This document shows, in pieces, positions 1-6,769 of a DNA stretch of 10,569 bases. Source of the DNA: DAHUYF01 sp052143095. Its GTDB lineage: Bacteria > Pseudomonadota > Alphaproteobacteria > ATCC43930 > CGMCC-115725. Under the pieces are notes generated by a model. It was not told the origin of the DNA. It searched no databases and saw only the letters and a program-made list of their open reading frames with translations. The position numbers and the translations under genes are program-made. The stretch is from positions 1 through 10,569 of the forward strand of contig JBKQTR010000531.1 in the NCBI GenBank assembly GCA_052143095.1. The letters are read 5' to 3'. Within the stretch, counting starts at the first letter, position 1. Each line of letters starts with the position of its first letter.

Positions 1-48
1 CAATCCTTCCCGCCCAGCGGCTCGGCGGCATATGCGATTGCCCTGCCG

Positions 49-1008
49 TCAGCCCCGGCGCTTGCGTGCCAGCGGATGATGCTCGCGCACCAGGCGCTGC
101 AGCCTCTCGCCGGCGACATGGGTGTAGATCTGCGTCGTGGCGATGTCGGCATGGCCCAGCATCTCCTGTACGCTGCGGAGATCGGCGCCGTGGTCGAGCA
201 GATGGGTGGCGAAGGCGTGGCGCAGCACATGCGGCGAGAGCCGTGCCGGATCGATCCCGGCCGCGAGCGCCAGCTCCTTCAGCAGCTGGCCGCACCGCCG
301 CCGCGTCAAGTGACCGGCGCCGCTGCGCGAGGGAAAGAGAAAGCGCGACGTCTCGCCCTTGCCGAGGAAGGCGCCGCGCCGGTCGAGATAGCAGGCGAGC
401 GCCGTGCGCGCGGCGTCGCCGAGCGGCACGAGCCGCTCCTTGTCGCCTTTGCCGCGCAGCACGAGAAAGCGCCGGTCGCCGCGCGTCGCCGCCAGCGGCA
501 GGCTCACCAGCTCCGAGACGCGCAAGCCCGCCGCGTAGAGCAGCTCGAGCAGGCAGACGAGACGCGCGCCCTCGGCGCCGGCCCTGGCGCGCGCCGCCTC
601 GATCAGTGCCGCCGCTTCGGCCTCGCTCACCAGCTTGGGCAGCGGCCGGCCGAGGCGCGGCGCGTCGAGCGCGGCGGTGGGATCGTCCTTGCGTCGGGCG
701 TCGGTGACCAGGAATTTGTAGAACTGGCGCAGCGCCGAGAGCCGCCGCGCCGCCGTGCGCGGCTGCAGCCGGGCGCGGGCGAGCCTGGCGAGATAGCGCC
801 GGAGATCCTCCGTCGCCGCTGCCTCGAGCGCGGTGCCGTCGAGAAACTGCGCGGCGTCGGCGAGGTCGCCGCGATAGGCGGCAAGCGTCAGCGGCGCGGC
901 GCCGCGCTCGGCGGCGAGCATCTCGAGAAAGGCTTCGACGTGGCGCGACAGCGGCGGCCTCGGCGTCGGCTTGCGACCCGGCCGGGCGCGCCGCGCCGGC
1001 GCCGTCAT
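49..1008 (-). CDS. xerD: Site-specific tyrosine recombinase, XerD type
   Basis: A 319-residue protein, the usual XerC/XerD length. These enzymes resolve chromosome dimers at dif through a covalent 3'-phosphotyrosyl intermediate, in an XerC-XerD heterotetramer at the division septum. An N-terminal SAM-like DNA-binding domain (about residues 20-105) precedes the catalytic domain (about 125-310). The full catalytic set is visible: R163 in AAGLRVSEL, K187 in RGKGDKERLVPL, H260 and R263 in SPHVLRHAFATHLL, H286 in LGHAD, and nucleophile Y295 in TTQIYTHV. The C-terminal EHHPLA resembles E. coli XerD, which favours XerD over XerC, though the two are hard to separate by eye. The ATG at 1008 is chosen because it overlaps the upstream gene's stop as ATGA (1005-1008) and because the longer open frame beyond it runs inside that gene in a frame rich in R, G and A. 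No strong Shine-Dalgarno is seen, so coupled translation is likely. Confidence 0.93.
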   Translation of the reverse strand: MTAPARRARPGRKPTPRPPLSRHVEAFLEMLAAERGAAPLTLAAYRGDLADAAQFLDGTALEAAATEDLRRYLARLARARLQPRTAARRLSALRQFYKFLVTDARRKDDPTAALDAPRLGRPLPKLVSEAEAAALIEAARARAGAEGARLVCLLELLYAAGLRVSELVSLPLAATRGDRRFLVLRGKGDKERLVPLGDAARTALACYLDRRGAFLGKGETSRFLFPSRSGAGHLTRRRCGQLLKELALAAGIDPARLSPHVLRHAFATHLLDHGADLRSVQEMLGHADIATTQIYTHVAGERLQRLVREHHPLARKRRG

Positions 1009-2735
1009 ATCCCGGCGGCGAGCGCCGCCTCGATGGCGAGCGCCCGCGCCTCGCCCGCGAGCCCGACGGCTTTGAGCGCCGCCACGGCCCGGCTGACGAT
1101 GATCGGCTCGGCCGCGAGATGCTCGCCCTGGCGTGCCAGGATCAGCGTCGTCAGGACGGTCTCGCCGAGGCGCCCGCCCGACGCCGCCTGCTCCCGGTCG
1201 AGCCACAGCGCCACGCTCGGCAGGCTCGCGCTGTGCGCCGGGGCGGCGATCAGCGGCGCCCAATCGGTCGGGCTCACCTTCTGCCCCAGCGCTTGCGCCA
1301 GCGCCAGCAGCATTGCCTCCTGGCCGGAATCATGCTGCGCCCCGGCGGCGGCCTCGCGCAGCGCGGTGGGGTCGAGATCCGCGCTCGCCAGCCGCATCAG
1401 CCCGAGCAGCAACGGCGCCTGCGCCGGATCGATCGAGGCGAGCCACGGCGCCGCCGCATCGCCGCGCCCCGCCGCCAGCAAGGCGCGCACCGCATCCGGC
1501 GCGAACGGCGCGAGCTCGTCGCCGGCCGGGAGATCCGCCAGGATCGGCGCCACCACGCGCGCGGTGGCGATGAGATCGCCGCGCTTGCGCGCGTCTGCCA
1601 GCAGCGCTTTCAGCGCCGTCGCCCGCGCCGCGGCCGCGGGATCGCTGCGCGCGACCTGAAACAGCAGCGCGCGGTCGCGCGGGCTCGCCGGCGCTTTGCC
1701 CTGCTTGATCGCCTGACCGAGCTCCTCGGGCCTGAACTCGACCTTGGCGTAGAGATCGGCGAGCGCGGCGGGCGGGAGCGCCCCCAGCGACACGGCGCGC
1801 TCGGCAGCGCCGAGGCGCTGCAGCGGCGGCACCGCCTCGTTGCCTGCCCAGGCGCGCAAGGTCGCGAGATCGGCGGCGGCCACCGCCTCGGGCGGCAGCG
1901 GCAGCTTCGCCGCCGCCATCAGCGTCACCAGGATCGGCGTCGGCTCCGGCAGCTTCTCGATCTTCGCGGCATGCCCGCCCAGCGCCTCGACGAGAGCGTC
2001 GAAGATCGCATCGGGGGGCGCCTTCTGCTCGCGCAGCAGGCTCAGCCCCAGCGCCGCCTTGGCCTGGTCGCCGGCGAGCGCCTGGCAGGCGATGAGCGCC
2101 CGGTCCCACCACGTGCCTTGGTAATGGCCGACATCTTCTTGCACCCGGCGGCAGCCATCCTCGATGTCGTTCTTGGCGAAGCTGAGCTGGACACGCTGAT
2201 GGTCGAGCTCGTCGGTATGCGTTGCCGCAGGCAGGGCGTCGAGCACCGCCAACGCGCCGTCGATCTCGCCCAACGCGATCAGGCGTTCGACCCGCAGCGC
2301 CGCAAGGCTCGGCCGGTCGGGCGGATCCTGGCCGGGCGGCGCTGCCGCGTTGCTCAGCAGCAGGCGGTGCGCCAGCGACTGCAGCGCCGGCGAGACCGAG
2401 GGCTGCAGCTGCGGCAGGGCCGCGGCGACGAAGCTGCGCGGCGTGCCCTGCCACAGGTTGCCCGGCAATGCCTGCGTGCTGTCGGGGAGCGCGCCCATCC
2501 AGGCGGCGTCGACCGGCGCCAGCGGCGTTGCCCGGATCGAACCGTCGGTCCGCGGCGCCGGCGCGGGTGTCGGTGCCGGCGGCGGCGGGGGAAGCGCCGG
2601 GCCGGTGCCCGGCGCCGGCGGCAGAAGACGGACGGGCGGGCCGAGCTGGGCCCGTGCGGTCATCGGCATAAGCAGCAAGAGGACGGCCACCGCCCCGGCG
2701 AGGGCGAGGCGTGGCTTATTTCGGCAGCTTGGCAT
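1005..2735 (-). CDS. Secreted/periplasmic Ala- and Pro-rich protein of unknown function
   Basis: A 576-residue protein I cannot assign to a characterised family. A signal peptide is clear: basic start, hydrophobic core at about residues 10-24, and a probable cleavage site after TARA (residue 29). A proline-rich, probably disordered segment follows (about 33-62). The rest, from about 75 to the end, is Ala/Leu-rich and looks like successive short alpha-helical hairpins, as in TPR- or HEAT-like solenoids, though no clean repeat register is visible. No catalytic motif was seen. From memory, proteins of this kind are found beside xerD and aroK in other alphaproteobacteria as hypothetical, sometimes labelled antifreeze-glycopeptide-like because of their Ala/Pro content; that label should not be trusted. 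The ATG at 2735 is preferred because later starts would cut into the signal peptide. It overlaps the upstream small gene by 20 nt and xerD by 4 nt, which implies one operon. Confidence 0.85.
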   Translation of the reverse strand: MPSCRNKPRLALAGAVAVLLLLMPMTARAQLGPPVRLLPPAPGTGPALPPPPPAPTPAPAPRTDGSIRATPLAPVDAAWMGALPDSTQALPGNLWQGTPRSFVAAALPQLQPSVSPALQSLAHRLLLSNAAAPPGQDPPDRPSLAALRVERLIALGEIDGALAVLDALPAATHTDELDHQRVQLSFAKNDIEDGCRRVQEDVGHYQGTWWDRALIACQALAGDQAKAALGLSLLREQKAPPDAIFDALVEALGGHAAKIEKLPEPTPILVTLMAAAKLPLPPEAVAAADLATLRAWAGNEAVPPLQRLGAAERAVSLGALPPAALADLYAKVEFRPEELGQAIKQGKAPASPRDRALLFQVARSDPAAAARATALKALLADARKRGDLIATARVVAPILADLPAGDELAPFAPDAVRALLAAGRGDAAAPWLASIDPAQAPLLLGLMRLASADLDPTALREAAAGAQHDSGQEAMLLALAQALGQKVSPTDWAPLIAAPAHSASLPSVALWLDREQAASGGRLGETVLTTLILARQGEHLAAEPIIVSRAVAALKAVGLAGEARALAIEAALAAGI

Positions 2736-2856
2736 CCGGGATGACGTGCTCGACTCGGGCCGATGGCGCCGGCGCGTTCCAGAACATCAGCGTGCCGGCG
2801 ATGCCGATCACGATGACGGCCAGCGCGGCGGCAGCAATCAGAGCAAATTTCCCCAT
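2716..2856 (-). CDS. Short single-pass membrane protein
   Basis: A 46-residue protein beginning MGKFALIAAAALAVIVIG. One hydrophobic helix (about residues 4-25) leads to a short hydrophilic tail ending DAKLPK, probably in the periplasm. The function is unknown. The ATG at 2856 is preceded by GGAAAAG, an acceptable Shine-Dalgarno placed close to the start. An alternative in-frame ATG at 2949, with AAGAAG just upstream, would give a 77-residue protein with a basic 31-residue cytoplasmic extension; this cannot be excluded from sequence alone. The gene overlaps the following 576-residue secreted protein by 20 nt, so the two are probably translated together. Its position suggests an envelope role alongside that protein, but this is inference. 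Confidence 0.65.
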   Translation of the reverse strand: MGKFALIAAAALAVIVIGIAGTLMFWNAPAPSARVEHVIPDAKLPK

Positions 2857-2910
2857 CTTTTCCGTAGGTTCCTGCGCAGTTTGCGCGCCGCGGCGCGGGC
2901 CGCGGCTGGG

Positions 2911-2936
2911 TTGACGATTAAGCCACGCGATATGGT
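2911..2936 (+). promoter_or_regulatory. Candidate promoter for aroK-aroB
   Basis: TTGACG (2911-2916) is followed by TATGGT (2931-2936) with a 14-nt spacer. That is short for the E. coli sigma-70 type but lies within the spacing described for housekeeping promoters of Caulobacter. Initiation near 2943 would exclude the in-frame ATG at 2932 and support the aroK start at 3013. The site lies in the 156-bp gap between divergent operons. The -10 match is weak. Confidence 0.3.
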
Positions 2937-3012
2937 AGGGTGCCTTCATGGCTTCTTTGCGACCAGTGTATCGGCGCCTCCCCGGCGTTTCAACGACGCG
3001 ACCGGGCCCGGC

Positions 3013-3570
3013 ATGACCGCGCCTGCGCCGCGGCCGGGAAAGACGGTGGCTTTGGTCGGGCTGATGGGCGCCGGCAAGACCAGCATCGGCCGCCGCCTGG
3101 CGCAGCGCTTGGGACTGCCCTTCATCGATGCCGATGCCGAGATCGAGTCGGCGGCGGGGACGAGCGTCGAGGAGATCTTCCTGCGCCATGGCGAGACGGC
3201 GTTCCGCGACGGCGAGCGTCGTGTCATCGCTCGGCTGCTCGACACTCCCGCGCATGTGCTCGCCACCGGCGGCGGCGCCTTCATGGACCCCTCCACCCGT
3301 GCCTTGCTGCGCGCCCGCACCGTCACCGTCTGGCTGCGCGCCGATCTCGACATCATGCTGGCGCGGGTGCAGCGCCGCAATAACCGGCCGCTGCTCAAGG
3401 GCGGCGATCCCCGCGCCGTGCTCGAGCAGCTGATCGCCGAGCGCTATCCCGTCTATGCCGAGGCGGACATCACCGTCGACAGCGTCGATGGGCCGCCGGA
3501 GGCGACGCTCGAACGCGTGCTGGCGGCACTCGCCGGCCAGGGTGCGATGCCGCTGCGGGCAGCGCCATGA
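3013..3570 (+). CDS. aroK: Shikimate kinase
   Basis: A cytoplasmic enzyme of 185 residues that phosphorylates shikimate to shikimate-3-phosphate with ATP, the fifth step of the shikimate pathway. The Walker A loop GLMGAGKTS covers residues 16-24 with K22. The shikimate-binding residues follow the family pattern: D41 in FIDADAEIE, R65 in ETAFRDGE, the glycine triplet G86-G88 in LATGGGAF, and R144 in ERYPVYAEAD. The lid contains RRNNRPLL (about 121-128) with R125. The length is typical. The ATG at 3013 puts the P-loop about 15 residues from the N-terminus, as expected. An in-frame ATG at 2932 would add 27 residues of unlikely composition. Its last codons overlap aroB as ATGA (3567-3570), so the two are almost certainly co-transcribed and translationally coupled. 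Confidence 0.95.
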   Translation: MTAPAPRPGKTVALVGLMGAGKTSIGRRLAQRLGLPFIDADAEIESAAGTSVEEIFLRHGETAFRDGERRVIARLLDTPAHVLATGGGAFMDPSTRALLRARTVTVWLRADLDIMLARVQRRNNRPLLKGGDPRAVLEQLIAERYPVYAEADITVDSVDGPPEATLERVLAALAGQGAMPLRAAP

Positions 3571-4718
3571 GCGCCGCCGAGCGCCTTACCGTCGAGCTCG
3601 GCGCGCGCAGCTACGACATCGTCCTCGGCCGCGGTCTCATCGCCGAGGCGGGCGCGCTGCTGGCGCCTGTCATTCGCCACAAGCGCGCGATCATCGTCAC
3701 CGACGCCCATGTCGCGCCGCTCTATCTTGCGCGCTTTGCCGCGGCGCTCGCCGTTGCCGGCATCGAGCATCAGGCCGTTACCCTGCCGCCGGGCGAGGCG
3801 ACCAAGGATTTCGCTCATTTCGCCCAGCTTTGCGAGGATATCCTGGCGCTCGGCATCGAGCGTGCGACGCCGATCGTTGCGCTGGGCGGCGGCGTCGTCG
3901 GCGATCTCGCCGGCTTTGCCGCGGCGAGCTTGCTGCGCGGCCTGGACTTCATCCAGGTGCCCACGACGCTCCTCGCCCAAGTCGACAGCTCCGTCGGCGG
4001 CAAGACCGCGATCGACACCAGACAGGGCAAGAATCTCGTCGGCGCCTTCCATCAGCCGCGGCTGGTGCTTGCCGATATCGACACGCTTGCCACCTTGCCC
4101 GAGCGGGAGCTGGTTGCGGGCTATGCCGAGGTGGCGAAATATGGCCTCATCCGCGACCGGCGCTTCTTCGATTGGCTCGAGGCGAACGGCGCGGCGCTGA
4201 TCGCCGGCGATGCGGCGGCGCGCCAGCAGGCGGTACGGCAAAGCTGCGCCGCCAAGGCCGCGATCGTTGCGGCCGACGAGCGCGAGAGCGGCGAGCGCTC
4301 GTTGCTCAATTTCGGCCATACGTTCGGCCATGCGCTCGAGGCGGCGACCGGCTTCGGCGACAAGCTGCTGCATGGCGAGGCGGTGGCCCTCGGCATGCAG
4401 CTCGCCTTCGACCTCTCCGCGCGGCTCGGCTTGTGCCGGCCGGAGGCGGCGGCGCGCCTGCGCCGCCATCTCGCCGCGATCGGCCTGCCGACCTCGCCGG
4501 CCGGCCTTGCTGGCGGGAAGCTCGCCGCCGACGTGCTGCTGGGCCACATGCGGAAGGACAAGAAGGTCGCGGACGGCCGCGTCACCCTCATCCTTGCGCG
4601 CGACATCGGCGACGCCTTCATCTGCCGCGACGTGACGCCGGCAATGCTGGCGAGCTTCCTTGGCGCGGCGCTCGCCCACGGGCAGAATTCGCTGGAAACC
4701 GCGCGCGCCGGCTCCTAG
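3567..4718 (+). CDS. aroB: 3-dehydroquinate synthase
   Basis: A 383-residue cytoplasmic enzyme that converts DAHP to 3-dehydroquinate, the second shikimate-pathway step, using NAD+ and a divalent metal. The NAD-binding glycine-rich stretch ALGGGVVGDLAGFAA is at about 105-119. PTTLLAQVDSSVGGKTAID (132-150) and GKNLVGAFHQP (154-164) form the conserved substrate and cofactor site. The metal ligands are E188 in AGYAEVAKYG, H251 in NFGHTFGHALE, and H269 in LLHGEAVALGM. PGEATK (75-80) is another family hallmark. The length is normal and no key residue is missing. The start codon lies inside the 3' end of aroK, so reinitiation after that stop is expected. A gap of 38 nt separates it from the DUF2889 gene, which probably belongs to the same transcript. 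Confidence 0.96.
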   Translation: MSAAERLTVELGARSYDIVLGRGLIAEAGALLAPVIRHKRAIIVTDAHVAPLYLARFAAALAVAGIEHQAVTLPPGEATKDFAHFAQLCEDILALGIERATPIVALGGGVVGDLAGFAAASLLRGLDFIQVPTTLLAQVDSSVGGKTAIDTRQGKNLVGAFHQPRLVLADIDTLATLPERELVAGYAEVAKYGLIRDRRFFDWLEANGAALIAGDAAARQQAVRQSCAAKAAIVAADERESGERSLLNFGHTFGHALEAATGFGDKLLHGEAVALGMQLAFDLSARLGLCRPEAAARLRRHLAAIGLPTSPAGLAGGKLAADVLLGHMRKDKKVADGRVTLILARDIGDAFICRDVTPAMLASFLGAALAHGQNSLETARAGS

Positions 4719-4756
4719 ATACGGTCTTCCCGGTCGCAAGGACGTAAAGCCGCTCC

Positions 4757-5332
4757 ATGCCACTCTCTGCCGCCGCCCCACGCGAGCATATTCATACCCG
4801 CACCATCGATTGCCGCGGCTTTCGCCGCGAGGATGGACACTGGGACATCGAAGGTCATCTTACCGACACCAAGACCTACGGCTTCGGCAATCATTTCCGC
4901 GGCGAGCTGCCGCCGGGCGCGCCGATCCACGACATGTGGCTGCGCATCACCGTCGATGACCGGCTCGTCATCCATGCGGTCGAGGCGGTCACCGAGGCGA
5001 GCCCCTATTCGATCTGCCCCGCCATCACCGCGAATTTCCAGCGCCTCAAGGGGCTGCGGATCTATCCCGGCTTTCAAAAGCAGGTGCGCGATCTCCTCGG
5101 CGGCACCGAGGGCTGCACCCACCTGGTCGACCTCTTGGGTCCGGTGGCGACCACCGCCTATCAGACCGTCTTCCCTTATCGCGCGCGCGAGTACGAGCAG
5201 CGCCTTGCCCGCGAGGGCAAGCCGGCCGAGCGCCCGACGCGCAAGCCGAAGCTCATCGACAGCTGCCACGCCTTCGCCAGCGATGGCGAAGTGGTGCAGC
5301 GCTATTGGCCGGAATTCTATACCGGGAAGTGA
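4757..5332 (+). CDS. DUF2889 family protein
   Basis: A 191-residue protein that I recognise as a DUF2889 member; the biochemical function of this family is not known to me. Family-like segments are the N-terminal HWDIEGHLTDTKTYGF (about 28-43), IHDMWLRITVDD (57-68), the cysteine-containing GCTHLVDLLGPVATTAYQT (119-137), and the C-terminal LIDSCHAFASDGEV (166-179). There is no signal peptide or membrane segment, so it should be cytoplasmic. Conserved C120 and C170 with nearby histidines could form a metal or redox site, which is speculation. The ATG at 4757 is the first sensible start; the purine-rich AAGGACGTAAAG before it is a distant Shine-Dalgarno candidate. It lies 38 nt after aroB on the same strand. 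Its 3' end overlaps the convergent RHH gene by 16 nt. Confidence 0.85.
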   Translation: MPLSAAAPREHIHTRTIDCRGFRREDGHWDIEGHLTDTKTYGFGNHFRGELPPGAPIHDMWLRITVDDRLVIHAVEAVTEASPYSICPAITANFQRLKGLRIYPGFQKQVRDLLGGTEGCTHLVDLLGPVATTAYQTVFPYRAREYEQRLAREGKPAERPTRKPKLIDSCHAFASDGEVVQRYWPEFYTGK

Positions 5333-5652
5333 TGCTGCAGCGTGCCGTGGCCGGCGAGGCGGTGGCCCTCATCGGTGGCGGCGGCGCAGAAATAGCGCAG
5401 CAGATAGACGCGGATCGCCGCGGTCAGGCTTGATTCCGAGCGCTGGCGATCAATCTCGGTCACGAGCTCGTTGAGCGTCTTGCCCTCGCGTCGGCAAAGC
5501 TGTTGCAGCGCGTCCCACATCGCCGGCTCGAGCCGCATGCTGGTGCGGCGCCCGGCAACGGTGACATTGCGGTTGATCAGCGTCGAGGCCGAACGGGACA
5601 GTTCGGTTGCCGCGGCGTGACCAGCGGAGGGATGGGCACTTTCGCGTTGCAT
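5317..5652 (-). CDS. Ribbon-helix-helix DNA-binding protein
   Basis: A 111-residue protein with a ribbon-helix-helix fold of the RHH_4 type common in alphaproteobacteria. The beta-strand segment GRRTSMRLEP (about 34-43) is followed by helix 1 at about 44-56 (MWDALQQLCRREG), a turn, and helix 2 at about 59-69 (TLNELVTEIDRQ). A third conserved block, SSLTAAIRVYLLRYF (74-88), completes the family signature. Such proteins dimerise and insert the paired strands into the DNA major groove, so a transcription-regulator role is likely; the target is unknown. No toxin partner is adjacent, so an antitoxin role has no support here. The ATG at 5652 is the first start after AT-rich non-coding DNA and overlaps a GTATAC palindrome. 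The stop lies 16 nt inside the convergent DUF2889 gene. Confidence 0.85.
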   Translation of the reverse strand: MQRESAHPSAGHAAATELSRSASTLINRNVTVAGRRTSMRLEPAMWDALQQLCRREGKTLNELVTEIDRQRSESSLTAAIRVYLLRYFCAAATDEGHRLAGHGTLQHHFPV

Positions 5653-5659
5653 GTATACA
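5652..5659. promoter_or_regulatory. Palindrome over the RHH start codon, possible operator
   Basis: TGTATACA is a perfect 8-bp palindrome. It begins at the A of the RHH gene's start codon and reaches its putative -10 element. Many ribbon-helix-helix repressors bind short palindromes overlapping their own promoter, so autoregulation is plausible. No second copy nearby was noticed, and a single 8-bp palindrome in AT-rich DNA can arise by chance. Confidence 0.3.
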
Positions 5660-5687
5660 ATTTATGCCTAATTTACAGCACTTGCAA
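5659..5687 (-). promoter_or_regulatory. Sigma-70-like promoter for the RHH gene
   Basis: Reading the minus strand, TTGCAA (5687-5682) is separated by 17 nt from TAAATT (5664-5659). Only six bases lie between this -10 element and the ATG at 5652, so initiation would fall at or next to the start codon, giving a leaderless or near-leaderless mRNA. This agrees with the lack of a Shine-Dalgarno. The region is markedly more AT-rich than its surroundings. Confidence 0.5.
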
Positions 5688-5712
5688 TCATATCGAGAAA
5701 ATTTAACCACTC

Positions 5713-5729
5713 GGCAACCGCGAGTTGCC
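5713..5729 (-). terminator. Hairpin downstream of bolA, candidate terminator
   Basis: GGCAAC (5713-5718) and GTTGCC (5724-5729) form a perfect 6-bp stem with a 5-nt loop, 38 nt beyond the bolA stop. On the minus strand it is followed by GAGTGGTTAAATTTTC, so the T-rich run comes several bases after the stem. That makes it a weak intrinsic terminator. It would separate bolA from the RHH gene on the same strand. Confidence 0.4.
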
Positions 5730-5767
5730 ATTTCACATAATTGAACTTCCGCTAGCCGTTTCGCTGC

Positions 5768-6046
5768 TCAACTTTTCTCGTCTTCTTCCGGGGTTAGCGT
5801 GGTCAAGCCCAAGGCATGGACCGGCCCTGCCAGCTCCTCGGCCAGCAGCGCATAGACCCGCCGCTGGCGCGCCACGCGACTCTCCCCGGTGAAGGCGGCG
5901 GCGACGATCTCGACGTGAAAGTGGCTTTCCCCCTCCGGATGGGCACCGGCATGGCCGGCATGCCGGTGCGACTCGTCGCGGATCTCGAGCCGCAACGGCT
6001 GCAGTGCCGCGGTGAGCTTGTCCCGGATGCGTTGTGCGACGCGCAT
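5768..6046 (-). CDS. bolA: BolA family protein
   Basis: A 92-residue protein of the BolA/IbaG family. These small cytoplasmic proteins usually pair with monothiol glutaredoxins, sharing a [2Fe-2S] cluster in iron-sulfur transfer or iron sensing; some also bind DNA. The class II KH-like fold motifs are present: LEIRDESHRHAGHAG (20-34), ESHFHVEIVAAAFTG (40-54), RVARQRRVYALLAEEL (57-72), and the C-terminal VHALGLTTLTPEE (76-88) with the near-invariant His at 77. The histidine-rich loop at 27-44 suits cluster coordination. The start at 6046 matches the usual BolA N-terminus (short helix, then the conserved strand); the longer open frame upstream crosses the divergent J-protein promoter and start. 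No glutaredoxin gene is in the window. A TTGACA lies upstream on the minus strand (6082-6077), but no good -10 was found. Confidence 0.92.
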   Translation of the reverse strand: MRVAQRIRDKLTAALQPLRLEIRDESHRHAGHAGAHPEGESHFHVEIVAAAFTGESRVARQRRVYALLAEELAGPVHALGLTTLTPEEDEKS

Positions 6047-6110
6047 GTGGCAAAGGCTGGGAGACGGCGGCGGGCCTGTCAAGCACGGCTGCAAGGCTGT
6101 GCTGCAGCGC

Positions 6111-6139
6111 TTGTCACGGCTTGGCACACCCCCCATACT
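6111..6139 (+). promoter_or_regulatory. Sigma-70-like promoter for the J-protein-cobS-cobT operon
   Basis: TTGTCA (6111-6116) and CATACT (6134-6139) are spaced by 17 nt in the 100-bp gap between divergent bolA and the J-protein gene. The start codon is at 6147, so initiation about 7 nt after the -10 would leave almost no leader. No Shine-Dalgarno precedes the ATG. Confidence 0.45.
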
Positions 6140-6146
6140 CAGCTCC

Positions 6147-6713
6147 ATGCCACGCGCGAGCATTGAATCCAGTGCCGATCCGACCGCGGCGGCGGCGGCG
6201 ACGCGGCTGTGCGACCACCCCGGTTGCACCGCGGGCGGCGATTATCGGGCGCCGCGGGCGCGCGATCAGCTGCGCCATTTCTATTGGTTCTGTCTCGATC
6301 ACGTGCGCGCCTACAACGCTCGGTGGAATTATTACGCCGGCATGAGCGCTGCCGAGATCGAGGCGGAGATCCGCAACGACACCGTCTGGCAGCGTCCGAC
6401 CTGGCCGCTCGGCAGTCGCATCGGCCTGCGCTTCGATCCGCGGGTGCGCGATTTCGGCATATTCGGGCTTGAGGATGAAGAGGAGCGGGTGGCGGCAGCG
6501 AAGCGGCGGCCGCTCTCCGAGCAGGAACAGGCGCTGATCATCTTCGATCTGGCGCCGCCCTTCACCTTCGCCGGCCTCAAATCGCGCTATAAGACGCTGG
6601 TCAAGCTGCATCACCCGGATGCGCATGGCGGCGACAAGGCGGCGGAGGAGCGATTGAAGGTGATCAATCAAGCCTATAGCACCCTCAAGACCAGCTATTT
6701 TCCCTCCGGCTGA
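6147..6713 (+). CDS. J-domain protein with N-terminal Cys/His zinc-finger-like segment
   Basis: A 188-residue co-chaperone-like protein whose J domain is at the C-terminus. Residues about 124-187 form the J domain: LSEQEQAL (helix I), FAGLKSRYKTLVKLHHPDAH (helix II and the HPD motif at 156-158), then EERLKVINQAYSTLK (helix III). HPD is the Hsp70-stimulating tripeptide, so it should activate DnaK or a relative. The N-terminal part holds LCDHPGC (21-27) and FCLDH (48-52), a likely Cys/His metal site of C22, C27, C49 and H52. There is no Gly/Phe linker or canonical DnaJ zinc domain, so this is a type III J-protein, not DnaJ itself. Start at 6147 is chosen since longer versions run back across the promoter into divergent bolA. 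It sits 56 nt before cobS, a neighbourhood I recall as conserved in alphaproteobacteria, suggesting help with assembly of CobS/CobT; that role is inference. Confidence 0.85.
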   Translation: MPRASIESSADPTAAAAATRLCDHPGCTAGGDYRAPRARDQLRHFYWFCLDHVRAYNARWNYYAGMSAAEIEAEIRNDTVWQRPTWPLGSRIGLRFDPRVRDFGIFGLEDEEERVAAAKRRPLSEQEQALIIFDLAPPFTFAGLKSRYKTLVKLHHPDAHGGDKAAEERLKVINQAYSTLKTSYFPSG

Positions 6714-6769
6714 CGCCGGCCGCGTTCTCGAACCCTCGACCTCCCCTCCACAAAAAAATCGATATTCCA

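Noticed and set aside
1..48. Possible start or interior of another minus-strand gene; one frame reads ADGRAIAYAAEPLGGKD.
   Set aside because: The composition looks coding-like, but 48 bases with no start, motif or continuation are too little to call a gene.
76..1659. A 527-codon plus-strand frame opposite xerD and the secreted-protein gene.
   Set aside because: It spans two real minus-strand genes with an Arg/Ala/Gln-rich composition and shows no recognisable motif; a shadow frame of GC-rich coding DNA.
1119..2744. A 541-codon plus-strand frame opposite the 576-residue protein.
   Set aside because: Composition is dominated by R, Q, A and G and no domain is seen. The minus-strand product has a signal peptide and fits operon spacing.
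3453..4781. A 442-codon minus-strand frame opposite aroB.
   Set aside because: aroB is unambiguous from its metal ligands and NAD motif; the opposite frame has no motif.
5317..5652. RHH gene as the antitoxin of a toxin-antitoxin pair.
   Set aside because: No small toxin-like ORF lies on either side; neighbours are a DUF2889 gene and bolA, and the protein fits a stand-alone RHH family.
6081..6108. Imperfect hairpin (AGCAC/GTGCT and GCTGCA/TGCAGC) in the bolA/J-protein gap, as a regulatory RNA element.
   Set aside because: The pairings are short and overlap each other, and similar ones are common by chance at this GC content.
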